Positions 1-8,509 of a stretch of DNA of 64,000 nt are shown piece by piece (positions within the stretch are counted from its first letter, which is position 1; each line of letters starts with the position of its first letter). The notes beneath the pieces were generated by a model, which did not search any database, was not told where the DNA came from, and worked only from the letters and a program-made list of their open reading frames with translations. The position numbers and the translations under genes are program-made. The DNA is from Candidatus Obscuribacterales bacterium (GTDB taxonomy: Bacteria; Cyanobacteriota; Vampirovibrionia; Obscuribacterales; Obscuribacteraceae): positions 397,112 to 461,111 of the forward strand of contig JAIEOQ010000004.1 in NCBI GenBank assembly GCA_019750335.1. The letters are read 5' to 3'.

Positions 1-1232
1 ACGAAATTATGGAAGAGTTGCGCCCGCAATTTGCTAAAGTGCCAGGGATTAGAATGTTTTTGCAAGTGCCCCCGACAATTAGAATTGGCGGTCAGCTGAC
101 TAAAAGTTTGTACCAAGTTGCTTTGCAAAGCGCCGACACTGAGTCGATGTATAAAGTAGCTACACAGCTTGAAACTAAACTTAAGGCAATGCCTAATTTG
201 CAAGATGTGACTAGCGATTTGCAAATGAAAAATCCTCAGGTAAACGTAGATATAGACCGGGACAAAACAGCAGCTCTAGGTTTGACCATGGAGCAGATTG
301 AAGACGCTTTAGCCAGCGCTTACGGCAACCGGATGATTTCAACTATTTATGCGCCTAGCAATCAGTATCGAGTTATTCTGGAGCTTGAACCAAAATATCA
401 AATGGATCCTGGCGCTCTCAATTTGCTTTATGTGCGTTCAAGCCAAGGCGATCTTATTCCTTTAAGCACAGTCGCTAAACTTGAACCGACAGCCGGACCG
501 CTTTTAATTAACCATGTCGGCCAGCTGCCATCAGTGACTGTTTCTTTCAACTTGAAAAAAGGTGTCGCTTTAGGTGACGCTGTTAAAGAAGTGGAAAAGG
601 TTACTAAATCTGTGCTTCCTGATTCGGTAAGCTACAAGTTCCAGGGTACGGCTGAAGTGTTTCAATCGTCTTTGCAAAATATGGTCATGCTTTTGCTTGT
701 GGCAATTGTTGTCATTTATCTGGTGCTCGGCATACTCTATGAAAGTTTCATTCAGCCTTTGACTATTCTTGCCGGTTTGCCTTCAGCCGCGTTAGGCGCT
801 CTTGCCACTTTGATGGTCTTTCATGTGGACTTAGATATTTACGGCTTTCTTGGTTTGATCATGCTCATCGGTATAGTTAAAAAGAACGCGATTATGGTTG
901 TTGATTTCGCTCTTGAATTGCAACGCAATGAAAATATGCCTTACGCTAAAGCCGCTTATGAAGCGTGTATTGTCCGCTTCCGCCCGATTATGATGACTAC
1001 GTTTGCGGCAATTATGGGCAGCGTGCCTTTGGCTCTTGGTTTAGGTGCCGGTGGTGAGTCAAGACAACCGTTAGGTTTAACCGTATTCGGCGGATTGATG
1101 GTATCTCAATTGGTGACTCTTTATATCACTCCGGTCTTTTATATTTTGTTCGAATCTTTAAGCGAGAAAATAAAAGCTCGCAAGGCAGCCGAGGCATCCT
1201 CCCCGCCCAGCCGCATGAAGACAGGAATATAA
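1..1232 (+). CDS. RND-family efflux transporter, C-terminal part (5' end outside window)
   Basis: This is the last ~410 residues of a resistance-nodulation-division (HAE1/AcrB-type) inner-membrane proton-driven exporter. The reading frame is open to base 1, so the start lies upstream. A periplasmic porter segment (roughly the first 215 residues) is followed by closely spaced hydrophobic helices and the typical RND C-terminal repeat (GxVKKNAIMVVDFA, then RFRPIMMTTFAAIMGSVPLALG with AGGESRQPLG). The gene ends 2 bp before the stop of the convergent oxidoreductase gene, with no room for a terminator between them. The substrate cannot be read from the sequence. A second, complete RND pump lies at 56751-59912 and is a different protein. 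Confidence 0.95.
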   Translation, partial: EIMEELRPQFAKVPGIRMFLQVPPTIRIGGQLTKSLYQVALQSADTESMYKVATQLETKLKAMPNLQDVTSDLQMKNPQVNVDIDRDKTAALGLTMEQIEDALASAYGNRMISTIYAPSNQYRVILELEPKYQMDPGALNLLYVRSSQGDLIPLSTVAKLEPTAGPLLINHVGQLPSVTVSFNLKKGVALGDAVKEVEKVTKSVLPDSVSYKFQGTAEVFQSSLQNMVMLLLVAIVVIYLVLGILYESFIQPLTILAGLPSAALGALATLMVFHVDLDIYGFLGLIMLIGIVKKNAIMVVDFALELQRNENMPYAKAAYEACIVRFRPIMMTTFAAIMGSVPLALGLGAGGESRQPLGLTVFGGLMVSQLVTLYITPVFYILFESLSEKIKARKAAEASSPPSRMKTGI

Positions 1233-1234
1233 GC

Positions 1235-2224
1235 TTAGAGCTTAACTACGATTTTGCCGTTTTGTACGTTTGATTCCATATATTTTTGCGCTTCAATTAA
1301 TTGATCAAAAGTGAATACACGATCAATAATCGGCTTTAGATTGCCGTTCTTCAAATTGTCATAAACATACTTGACGGCGCGCTGACGCATTTCGGCGTTT
1401 TTGTTTATATGGAATAAAGTGTAGCCTTGAACGAGCAAACTCTTGTCTAAGGCAAGCATAAGCGGAAACGGTGTGTTGTCTAAGCTGAGAGCACCATATT
1501 CAAAAATGGTGGCATTATAAGCAGCGCATTTTGCCAATTGCATCAACAATGGTCCGGCTACCGGATCGAAGATCAATCCGGCACCGTTGTTGTCTGTGAT
1601 CTCCATCACGCGCTTAACCATGTCTTCTTCGTCGGTGACGATCACATGATTGGCGCCGGCTTTGAGCAAGTCGTTTTTCTTGGCGCTTGTGCGTGTAGTA
1701 CAAATCGATATGGCGCCGAAGTTTTTGCAAAGTTGAATAGCTGCATTACCGACGCTGCTGCTGGCAGCTGTAATCAACACAAAATCGCCTTTTTTCATTT
1801 TGCCGAATTCAACTAAAGCGCCATAAGCAGTAATGTATTGCATCCAGATTGAGGCACCTTCTTCGGGCGTCAAGTTATCCGGATATTTAGCCACGGCAAA
1901 AGCCGGGACAATGGCCATCTCGCCATAAACCCCATATTTGCTCATGGGAAAAGCAGGAATAGTGCTGACCCGGTCGCCAGCCTTAAACTCTTTGACGTTA
2001 GCTCCGACAGCGTCGACAATACCCGAAGCTTCGTAGCCGATGCGCGCCGGCAAAATTGGTTTTTCCAGATATAGTCCCTGGCGAAAAAGCACTTCAGCTC
2101 GATTTAAACCTATAGCTTCCACTTTTAAGCGGATTTCGTCGGCTTGGGGTGTTGGCACCGGCTCGTCGACAATCTTCAATACTGTAGCGTCGCCGACTGA
2201 ATCAAACCGAACTATTTTAGCCAT
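1235..2224 (-). CDS. Zinc-independent MDR-family NAD(P)H-dependent oxidoreductase (quinone oxidoreductase-like)
   Basis: 329-residue medium-chain dehydrogenase/reductase. The N-terminal GroES-like domain carries GYEASGIVDAVG, and the Rossmann domain carries ITAASSSVGNAAIQL, the cofactor-binding turn of the quinone-reductase branch. No structural-zinc cysteine cluster is visible, which fits a zinc-free quinone reductase/enoyl-reductase-like enzyme. The ATG at 2222-2224 is chosen because AAGGAAGA precedes it and the protein then begins MAKIVRF as family members do; an 18-residue upstream extension is unlikely. A TATAAT hexamer sits about 30 bp upstream. The substrate is unknown. Confidence 0.88.
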   Translation of the reverse strand: MAKIVRFDSVGDATVLKIVDEPVPTPQADEIRLKVEAIGLNRAEVLFRQGLYLEKPILPARIGYEASGIVDAVGANVKEFKAGDRVSTIPAFPMSKYGVYGEMAIVPAFAVAKYPDNLTPEEGASIWMQYITAYGALVEFGKMKKGDFVLITAASSSVGNAAIQLCKNFGAISICTTRTSAKKNDLLKAGANHVIVTDEEDMVKRVMEITDNNGAGLIFDPVAGPLLMQLAKCAAYNATIFEYGALSLDNTPFPLMLALDKSLLVQGYTLFHINKNAEMRQRAVKYVYDNLKNGNLKPIIDRVFTFDQLIEAQKYMESNVQNGKIVVKL

Positions 2225-2254
2225 CTGGAGTCTTCCTTGTTGTGTGCGGTCTAC

Positions 2255-2260
2255 ATTATA
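2255..2260 (-). promoter_or_regulatory. -10 element of the MDR oxidoreductase gene
   Basis: Reading leftward, a perfect TATAAT lies about 30 bp upstream of the ATG at 2224. The -35 region is poor (CTCAAC at 18 bp). A leader of ~25 nt would carry the AAGGAAGA ribosome site. Confidence 0.4.
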
Positions 2261-2340
2261 TAAGGGATGAAAATCCAAGTTGAGCTTAAAAGATCACTTT
2301 TCAACGACCCAAAACAAGCTTTAAGAGCTATAATCGAAAT

Positions 2341-2434
2341 AAGAGAAACCCTTGATGAGCACGACTCATTTAGGGCAGCAGGCAACCAGCGCAAGCCGGA
2401 ACCTGAAGGCACTGCGACGAGCGGTGCCTCTTTT
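2341..2434 (+). ncRNA. Candidate small RNA with three stem-loops and an intrinsic terminator
   Basis: A TATAAT at 2329-2334 is followed about 7 bp later by a compact ~94-nt segment with no credible reading frame. Hairpin 1 pairs CCCTTGATGAG with CTCATTTAGGG around loop CACGA (about 2350-2376). A middle stem pairs CAGG with CCTG. Hairpin 3 is a 9-bp stem with loop GACGA followed by CTTTTGTTT. Both neighbouring genes lie on the other strand, so this is not the leader of a visible gene. I compared it by eye with SRP RNA, 6S, c-di-GMP, SAM/SAH and cobalamin elements and did not recognise a family. Confidence 0.45.
2407..2434 (+). terminator. Rho-independent terminator of the candidate small RNA
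   Basis: AGGCACTGC and GCGGTGCCT form a nine-base-pair stem around loop GACGA, followed directly by CTTTTGTTT. It points rightward, into a region with no rightward gene, so it most likely ends the transcript starting near 2341. Confidence 0.7.
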
Positions 2435-2477
2435 GTTTAAAGTGGCATAGCGCTTGAAGCCTGGTTGCAGTCTTTAG

Positions 2478-3335
2478 CTAAATATTCGGGAAATTAGTGT
2501 TTGGTGCTGGAATGTGTGAAGGCGGCGGCACAAAGTTGGTTGCTTGTTCTTGCGACTCAACTCGTTTGCCTTGCACTATCTGATTGCCTCCGCGTGCCGA
2601 AGCTGAAGCTAGGGCTTGCGCTACCGCTTCCATAACTTCTTTTTCCGATTCACCGTGTCTGGGGAATGCGGAGATGCCGACGCTTACTGTTGCCGAAAAT
2701 GATTGATCGACTTGAGCTGTTTGATTGGTGGAGAATTTGTTGCGCAGTCTTTCGGCAACAATGTTCAATTGTTCCAAACTTGTTTCGGGACACACAACCA
2801 AAAATTTGTTGTCGTCAAATTTACCGCGCAGATCCACTTCGCGTAGATTCTTAGAGATCGTGTTTGAAATGCCGCGCATCAAAGTTTCAAAAGCCAAAGC
2901 AGGAATGGTGGAGGCAATATTTTCCAACCCATCGATTTGCAACATCAAAACACCGACTGCACGTTTGTAGCGGCGGGCGCGTTTTACTTCAATTGCCAGT
3001 TTGCTTAAAATCGTCCGCCCGTTAAAATTCTCGGTCAAAGGATCGATAAAAGCTAAGCGCTCAATTTCGCTGTGTTCTTCGTTGCCGGCTATACCGCTTG
3101 CCGAGCCTGGTATAGGTGTTTCGAAAGTTTTGCGAGTATTGATTAGACTTTTAGCCGCTGCCACCGGTTTTTCAATTTGACCGGTAGTGCGAAACTCACG
3201 TAACCGTTTGTCGAAAAGCGATTCTTGTCCTTTCAAACCACGGTCTAGGTTTCTCGGATCTTCAGCCATATGCACCCCAACGCCAGACGCCATGTCTTCA
3301 CTGCCAAGAGTAAACAAAGATTGCCAGAATGACAA
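2478..3335 (-). CDS. GGDEF-domain protein with degenerate signature motif
   Basis: 285 residues: a ~90-residue N-terminal region without recognisable domain, then a GGDEF fold (FIDPLTENFNGRTILSKLAIEVKRARR, LRGKFDDNKFLVVCPE, SVGISAFP). The catalytic signature that should read GG(D/E)EF reads DDNKF, so the metal- and GTP-binding loop is altered and diguanylate cyclase activity is doubtful; it may be a c-di-GMP- or GTP-binding regulator. The longest frame begins with TTG at 3333-3335; ATG codons at residues 15 (3293) and 22 (3272) are alternatives and no ribosome site clearly decides. The C-terminal ~20 residues are Pro/Asn-rich. Confidence 0.8.
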   Translation of the reverse strand: MSFWQSLFTLGSEDMASGVGVHMAEDPRNLDRGLKGQESLFDKRLREFRTTGQIEKPVAAAKSLINTRKTFETPIPGSASGIAGNEEHSEIERLAFIDPLTENFNGRTILSKLAIEVKRARRYKRAVGVLMLQIDGLENIASTIPALAFETLMRGISNTISKNLREVDLRGKFDDNKFLVVCPETSLEQLNIVAERLRNKFSTNQTAQVDQSFSATVSVGISAFPRHGESEKEVMEAVAQALASASARGGNQIVQGKRVESQEQATNFVPPPSHIPAPNTNFPNI

Positions 3336-3539
3336 GCCTATAAGGAAACAGATAATAATTAAGTCCGCTTAACTAGAAGCTTTATTCGCATTTGCCAGCC
3401 CCGCCAAGGGTCACAATTACCAACTGAGACAATTGTACGCCTGAGATTGGTTTTCAAGAGTTAAACCCTTGTCAGATTTGCGGCTTGCTACGTACTGTTC
3501 CCACCTGGCCAGTTCGTACTGTCTCAGGCTATTGGCAGT

Positions 3540-6020
3540 TTAGGGAATACTGACTGTAGTCGTTTGTTTTTCAACCCAATCACGAATCAAATACAAACGA
3601 TCGTCTTCTACTTTGTAGAGCAAAGGTACTACACGTAAGCCGCTAAACAGAGTTTCCAGGCGTGCCGACTCTTGCAGAGAGAAGTTAATCGCATCATCGA
3701 TTTCACGACTTGTAGCATGTTTATCAAAAAACTTGGATGCTTCGTCTTTGCCCCATTCATGCTCACTTACAAGAGTATCGACAAAACGTTCACGCTTGCT
3801 GTGGGGGTCGGACATTACACACTGGTTGTGCACAATCAATGCCATATATTTCACTCCGGAAGACAAGGCAATAGCAATTGAGAATTCGGAGTCTTGCATG
3901 TTGGCGCCGGTGCGACGAATGATATAAGCGCAATTTTTCGGCGTATGCAAATGTTTGCGATAGTCAATGCACATGCCGATTACAAGTTCGGCTTTATTCG
4001 ATGAAGTATTCTCTACCTCGTAAAAATTCTGGCATTTAAGCAGATCTTCAACCGGTGTTCCTTGCAGTGCCGGCGGAATATTGTTTGGATTATCCACAGC
4101 AACAAGACGCGACATATCTTGCTCGTCACCATGTGTATGACGCTGGCGTAAATTAGCTCCGGGCATTCGACTGGCAATAGCGTTAGCAATCTGATTTGTG
4201 TTGAGCACAATAGCGTTGCGCAATTTGCAATCTTTCGGACCGGTTAGCTTGCTGTCATCACGCCCTTTAATATTGTCGGCGCAAGAACGACATTCTTTCT
4301 CAAGCATCTCTTGATTGACTGTAATTACGGCTTCTTTATAGTCGCTAAAAAGATTTTCGGCACCAATTTTTTCGTCAGCACCGACTCGTCGCAACAGCTC
4401 CCAAGGCTGCATCGGCAGCTCAGCTAAAACAAGACGAATACCGTTACGCTTAAGTATGCTGTGCAATGACATCAGCGCTTCGGCGCCTGTCAGGTCCATG
4501 ATTTGCACATACTTCATATGCAGAACGAGCACTTTAACATCACGCATCTGCAAAATAGTTTCACTGAATCTATCGGCAGCACCAAAGAACAATGGTCCGT
4601 CAATTAAGAATGTGCGTACAAATTTGCAAGTAGGAATAGCCGGCGAATCAGCATTCTCAACCCGTGAATCTTCATGAGACAAAATACGCACTGAGGACAT
4701 CTGTCTGATGAACATGCCGCAAGTAAGAAGCAGTCCGGTAACTACACCGGCTGTAAGGTCGATTAAAACCGAAGCAACAGTGGTGATCAGTACGATATAG
4801 CCTTCGGTTTTGGATGCGCGCCAGATACGCTTGAAAGCATCCATTTCAATCAAACGAAAGCCGGTAAGCACAAGCACTCCGCTCAAGGCTGCTAGCGGTA
4901 TCTGCTCAGCATATTTAGCTAAAGCAAATGAAAGTCCTAAAAGAAACAGCGCATGAAAAATGCCGGACAATCGCGTTTTAGCGCCGGAACGAATATTCAC
5001 TGCTGTACGCGCGATCACGCCGGTTACCGGAATGCCGCCAAAAAATGGCACAATCACGTTTGCTACGCCTTGCCCGATCAGCTCTTGATCCGAATGATGC
5101 TTAGCCGACATCGTCATGCCGTCGGCAACCGAAGCTGAAAGCAAAGATTCAATCGAGCCAAGCATGAACACTGTAATTGCCGAAGCAAACAAAGTATCCA
5201 GATCATCCCAAGGTAAATTAGGAATTGCCGGCATCGGCAACATGTTCGGTATGTGTGCGATATCGATAATGCGCGGAATATCAAACTTAAGATAAGTTGC
5301 CACCAAGCTGGCTACGACAATGGCCACCAGTTGACCGGGCACTGCTCGTGTCCATTTTGGCACAAGAATAGCAATCACAAGCACAAGAGAGCCGATCGCA
5401 ATCGCTTGCAAATTGGCTTCTTGGTGGACAATCAAACGATAAAACAAGTGGGACATATCCTGAATAAATTCAGGCACCATCGGATGTCCGGCAAAAGGCG
5501 CAGCGGCGCCGGCGTGAGCAATCGGTTTTGCTTTCAAGCCTAAAAAGTCATCCAGCGAGTTGCAAATTACAAGTGTGCCGATAGCGTTGGCAAAGCCGAT
5601 AATTACAGGGGTCGGTATGTATGAAATAAGTTTGCCCAGACGCATAGTGCCGGAAATTATTTGCATGACACCGGCGATCATTCCGACAAGCCAAATAGCC
5701 TGAATACCGTATGTTTGGGCAATTTCAATCAGGACAACAGCCATGGCAGCTGCCGGACCGGTAACTGCATATCTTTGCCCGCCTAAAAGCGAACCGATAA
5801 GCCCGGCAATAATACCTGTGGTAACGCCGACTCCCGGCTCAACGCCGGCGGCAATAGCCAGTGCGAGGTTAAGGGGCAAAGCAACAAGAGCGACAGTGAT
5901 ACCAGCCCAAAGATCAGCGACGAAAGTCTTTGGATTGACCATGGCTTTCCATTCGCCAAGCAAATATTTGACGTCAAATCCAAGAAATCTTTTTGAGGGA
6001 ACCGGCAAAGAATAGCCCAT
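3540..6020 (-). CDS. SulP-family anion permease fused to STAS and beta-carbonic-anhydrase-like domains
   Basis: 826 residues in three parts. Residues ~20-450 are a SulP transporter with 10-14 hydrophobic segments (GITVALVALPLNLALAIAAG, then the conserved GLIGSLLGG and TGPAAAMAVVL). Residues ~460-570 are a STAS domain. Residues ~660-826 resemble a beta-class carbonic anhydrase with all zinc/active-site positions kept: C684-x-D686-x-R688 and H731-x-x-C734. SulP-CA fusions are known in other bacteria and are thought to couple bicarbonate transport to CO2 hydration; a bicarbonate substrate is inference. ATG at 6018-6020 follows AAGGAAG. The 83-residue ORF ends 15 bp upstream, suggesting one transcript. 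Confidence 0.9.
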   Translation of the reverse strand: MGYSLPVPSKRFLGFDVKYLLGEWKAMVNPKTFVADLWAGITVALVALPLNLALAIAAGVEPGVGVTTGIIAGLIGSLLGGQRYAVTGPAAAMAVVLIEIAQTYGIQAIWLVGMIAGVMQIISGTMRLGKLISYIPTPVIIGFANAIGTLVICNSLDDFLGLKAKPIAHAGAAAPFAGHPMVPEFIQDMSHLFYRLIVHQEANLQAIAIGSLVLVIAILVPKWTRAVPGQLVAIVVASLVATYLKFDIPRIIDIAHIPNMLPMPAIPNLPWDDLDTLFASAITVFMLGSIESLLSASVADGMTMSAKHHSDQELIGQGVANVIVPFFGGIPVTGVIARTAVNIRSGAKTRLSGIFHALFLLGLSFALAKYAEQIPLAALSGVLVLTGFRLIEMDAFKRIWRASKTEGYIVLITTVASVLIDLTAGVVTGLLLTCGMFIRQMSSVRILSHEDSRVENADSPAIPTCKFVRTFLIDGPLFFGAADRFSETILQMRDVKVLVLHMKYVQIMDLTGAEALMSLHSILKRNGIRLVLAELPMQPWELLRRVGADEKIGAENLFSDYKEAVITVNQEMLEKECRSCADNIKGRDDSKLTGPKDCKLRNAIVLNTNQIANAIASRMPGANLRQRHTHGDEQDMSRLVAVDNPNNIPPALQGTPVEDLLKCQNFYEVENTSSNKAELVIGMCIDYRKHLHTPKNCAYIIRRTGANMQDSEFSIAIALSSGVKYMALIVHNQCVMSDPHSKRERFVDTLVSEHEWGKDEASKFFDKHATSREIDDAINFSLQESARLETLFSGLRVVPLLYKVEDDRLYLIRDWVEKQTTTVSIP

Positions 6021-6035
6021 GTTCTATCGTCTTCC

Positions 6036-6287
6036 TTACATCTTTTCGTACCAAACAGGCCCATCGTTCTCTTGTGCCGCTGCCGCTTTCTGACCTTTGC
6101 CCGAAGGTGGCGCCGCTTTGCTCAAGGTATCCAATACTTTTATATAGATGCGGAACATCTCAGCGCGTTCTTTGTCCGTCCAATCTAAAGGACGGAATTC
6201 ATCCAAAATCTTATATACAGTACTTGCGTCTTTGGCCTGGCGAATACGTACTAGCCAATCGTCAAGATTGAGCGGCTGATTTGTCAT
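6036..6287 (-). CDS. Small hypothetical protein (83 aa)
   Basis: Not recognised. Soluble, helical-looking protein with a charged centre (FRPLDWTDKERAEMFRIYIKVLD) and a flexible Ala/Gly/Lys-rich tail ending in VWYEKM. It stops 15 bp before the SulP-carbonic anhydrase fusion and starts 67 bp after the hydrolase gene, so the three leftward genes may share a transcript. The ribosome site is weak. Its position suggests an accessory role to the transporter, but nothing in the sequence shows one. Confidence 0.65.
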   Translation of the reverse strand: MTNQPLNLDDWLVRIRQAKDASTVYKILDEFRPLDWTDKERAEMFRIYIKVLDTLSKAAPPSGKGQKAAAAQENDGPVWYEKM

Positions 6288-6353
6288 GCAATTAGCATAG
6301 AGCGCCCAGCCCGTTTATACAACTCTTGACCCTTGACAGTCGGCTTGCTCAGC

Positions 6354-7370
6354 TTATCCTACGCTTTTGTCACGGATATCAAGACAGAACGAAACCAGCC
6401 TGTTCTCAGCCCAGAACTTGTCAAACAAAGCAACAGATTCATGCCCTTTTTGAATAAAACCACCATGACCGCCATATCGACTGGTAATCATCTGGATATT
6501 CTTGTTATGTCCGGCAATAGAATTAAATGACTGAAAAGGCACGAGTGGATCATCTTCGGCTGCCACAAGCATGATTGGAATATTTATATGCTTCAAAAGA
6601 TGGACTGAACTTGCGGTGTGATAATAATGGCTGGCATTTTCGTAGCCGCCATCAGGCGCTGTATATCTGTCGTCAAATGCACGAATACTTTTGATGTTAC
6701 GCAAAAAGCTCACATCATAAAGCTCCGGAAATAATCGCGCTTTCTGCACAATTTTTTGTTTCAGTGTGCGCAAGAACCACTCTTCATAAACTCTGTTTTT
6801 TGGACGTTCTATTTCGGTGATTGCCAGCTCTAAATCTATCGATGGCGAGATTGCTGCTACGCCTTTAAGCGGCAAATTATCAGCAAGGGCATTCTCTGCT
6901 GCTGCTTTGAGCATTACATTGCCGCCTAAGGAAAAGCCACCTAAAATCACGTTCTGAAGCTTGTCGCGTTCAGTAATTTCGTGCAAAACCGCAAGTATAT
7001 CGGCTGATAATCCGGCGTTGTATAAGGTCGGCGTCAGATGCATTGAGCCGCCGCAATTGCGCATGTTCAGCCGAATGACATTGAGCCCGTGGTTAAACGC
7101 TTTTTGCGCGGCACCAAGCAAATATGGCGACTGACTTGAACCTTCAAGCCCGTGCATCAGCAAAAGAGTATGATGCTCCTGCGGCTTAGAATGATAATGA
7201 CAGTGGGCCAGCAAGCGTATATTTTTGCCTACCGAAAACAATCGTTCATATGAACTTGCGGCAAAACTCTTGAATGAGCGCCGGATCATAAGCGGTGCCA
7301 TGGTCATCAGATGCCCGTTCCAGAAGCGCGGGTCGGGTATAAACTCCGGATGTGACCATTTGTTTGTCAT
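6354..7370 (-). CDS. Alpha/beta-hydrolase of the YheT/UPF0017 type
   Basis: 338 residues with the hallmarks of the YheT branch: N-terminal PDPRFWNGHLMTMAP, oxyanion segment LLLMHGLEGSSQSPYLLG, nucleophile elbow GFSLGGN, acid in AAEDDPLVP and histidine in YGGHGGF near the C-terminus. The Ser-Asp-His triad appears complete. Members are ester/lipid hydrolases of uncertain substrate. No signal peptide, so probably cytoplasmic or peripheral. It is divergently placed from the small membrane ORF and lipoprotein at 7475-7965. Confidence 0.88.
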   Translation of the reverse strand: MTNKWSHPEFIPDPRFWNGHLMTMAPLMIRRSFKSFAASSYERLFSVGKNIRLLAHCHYHSKPQEHHTLLLMHGLEGSSQSPYLLGAAQKAFNHGLNVIRLNMRNCGGSMHLTPTLYNAGLSADILAVLHEITERDKLQNVILGGFSLGGNVMLKAAAENALADNLPLKGVAAISPSIDLELAITEIERPKNRVYEEWFLRTLKQKIVQKARLFPELYDVSFLRNIKSIRAFDDRYTAPDGGYENASHYYHTASSVHLLKHINIPIMLVAAEDDPLVPFQSFNSIAGHNKNIQMITSRYGGHGGFIQKGHESVALFDKFWAENRLVSFCLDIRDKSVG

Positions 7371-7474
7371 TTGTACTGCCAGACTATTATTTGAATGTAA
7401 CCGCTTTCTTGTCTATTGGGCGGAATGTTATAGGATGTTATGTGGACAAATTACTCTTGGAGTAACAGCATACA

Positions 7475-7576
7475 GTGGCTGAAGGCGAACCGTTCTTTTT
7501 TTTCTTATTCGCAGCGTTTGCCCTTTTGATTATCCTGGCAATTGGCGCTAATTTAGGCTGGTTTCCGACTATATGA
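7475..7576 (+). CDS. Tiny membrane protein (33 aa) translationally coupled to a lipoprotein gene
   Basis: GTG start with GGAG 12 bp upstream. The product has a short acidic N-terminus, one strongly hydrophobic helix rich in Phe, Ala, Leu and Ile, and a GWFPTI tail. Its TGA overlaps the ATG of the next gene as ATGA, a classical coupling arrangement, which is the best evidence that it is translated. Function unknown; a single-span partner of the lipoprotein is inference. Confidence 0.5.
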   Translation: MAEGEPFFFFLFAAFALLIILAIGANLGWFPTI

Positions 7577-7965
7577 TCAGGCGTGTATCTGCTCTTTTAA
7601 TAGCTTTTGGCGCAAGCTTTTTGCTGTCGTCTTGTGCTGAACTAGACTTAAATAGCGCGGAGCTTACACGCAATACAACCATTGAGCTTGTTGACTGGCA
7701 TGTGGTTGGCCTCTGGGTAATCAACTCGCCTGTTGCCTGGGTCAGAGTGACCAACTACAACAATGTGCCGCTGCACGACATTACTTTTGAATACGATACA
7801 TACGATCTGAACGGCAAGTTCTTGAACAAAGGCGAATACACCATTGAAGGCACAGTGCAGCCTCATTCAAGCAAAAACTTTGCTGAATTGTATGTCGGTT
7901 TAGTCGACTTATACTCTGAGCGCCTGAGCATAAAGCTGCTTCGCGTCAAAGAAAAGCATCATTGA
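7573..7965 (+). CDS. Predicted lipoprotein of unknown function (130 aa)
   Basis: N-terminus MIRRVSALLIAFGASFLLSS followed by Cys: a basic n-region, hydrophobic core and lipobox LSSC, so lipid attachment at Cys21 is predicted. The mature ~110 residues look beta-rich (VINSPVAWVRVTNYNNVPLHDITFEYDTYD), reminiscent of immunoglobulin-like accessory domains that describe inter-strand pairs with conserved Asn/Tyr. It is coupled by ATGA overlap to the preceding membrane ORF. No family assigned. Confidence 0.8.
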   Translation: MIRRVSALLIAFGASFLLSSCAELDLNSAELTRNTTIELVDWHVVGLWVINSPVAWVRVTNYNNVPLHDITFEYDTYDLNGKFLNKGEYTIEGTVQPHSSKNFAELYVGLVDLYSERLSIKLLRVKEKHH

Positions 7966-7979
7966 CCCAAAGGACGTAA

Positions 7980-8141
7980 TTAATAAGGACGGTGTTGCTG
8001 TTCTTTCTTGAAAGCCGATCTAAGGACCAGAAAGGCGATAAAGCCGTACAGCAGAATCATAATTCCGAACATGATTAGCGGCATCTTCTCGAAAATTCTC
8101 GCGAAGGGGCGAATCACCATCTCAATAATCAAAAATCCCAT
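7980..8141 (-). CDS. Small membrane protein (53 aa)
   Basis: ATG at 8139-8141 with CAGGAATAAAG just upstream. The sequence has an amphipathic N-terminus (FARIFEKMP), one hydrophobic helix (LIMFGIMILLYGFIAFLVL) and a basic, hydrophilic tail (RSAFKKEQQHRPY), a typical single-span protein with the tail probably cytoplasmic. It converges on the lipoprotein gene with 14 bp between stops. Function unknown. Confidence 0.5.
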   Translation of the reverse strand: MGFLIIEMVIRPFARIFEKMPLIMFGIMILLYGFIAFLVLRSAFKKEQQHRPY

Positions 8142-8249
8142 CTTTATTCCTGGCTGTCGGTGTTAGCGACCAAGATACGTCAATAAAAGACGATCCCTTG
8201 ATAACTCAAGAATATTTTAGTGATTTCTTGACAGCATGCAAGTTAGAAC

Positions 8250-8387
8250 TTAGTCGCCTTGCTTCCAATAAAAGTTCTGTTTTCCCCAGAGCTTAGCCAA
8301 AATCGGCAGCACTGTTTCAGGCATCATCACGCCTATTATTGCCAAAATAAGACCGATACAGAGAGCAAATGAGATATAAATTGCCAT
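8250..8387 (-). CDS. Small membrane protein (45 aa)
   Basis: ATG at 8385-8387 opens MAIYISFALCIGLILAIIGV, a hydrophobic helix at the very N-terminus, followed by a polar tail with Trp, Lys and Gln (LAKLWGKQNFYWKQGD). The ribosome site is weak. It lies in line with the 53-aa ORF, so two or three tiny membrane genes cluster between 7475 and 8387. Function unknown. Confidence 0.4.
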   Translation of the reverse strand: MAIYISFALCIGLILAIIGVMMPETVLPILAKLWGKQNFYWKQGD

Positions 8388-8509
8388 ATAACTGCCGGCT
8401 AACCTTAAGCTGAAAAACCCTACAGGGGAGATTGTTGCGCGCTTTGATTAAGGTCTGGTTAAGAAGGAGATTGAGTATATCTCAAATTAGTTACAAAGTG
8501 TTATAAACC

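Noticed and set aside
2341..2434. Known riboswitch or SRP RNA
   Set aside because: Conserved cores of c-di-GMP, SAM/SAH, cobalamin and SRP RNA were compared by eye and do not fit; kept as an unassigned small RNA candidate.
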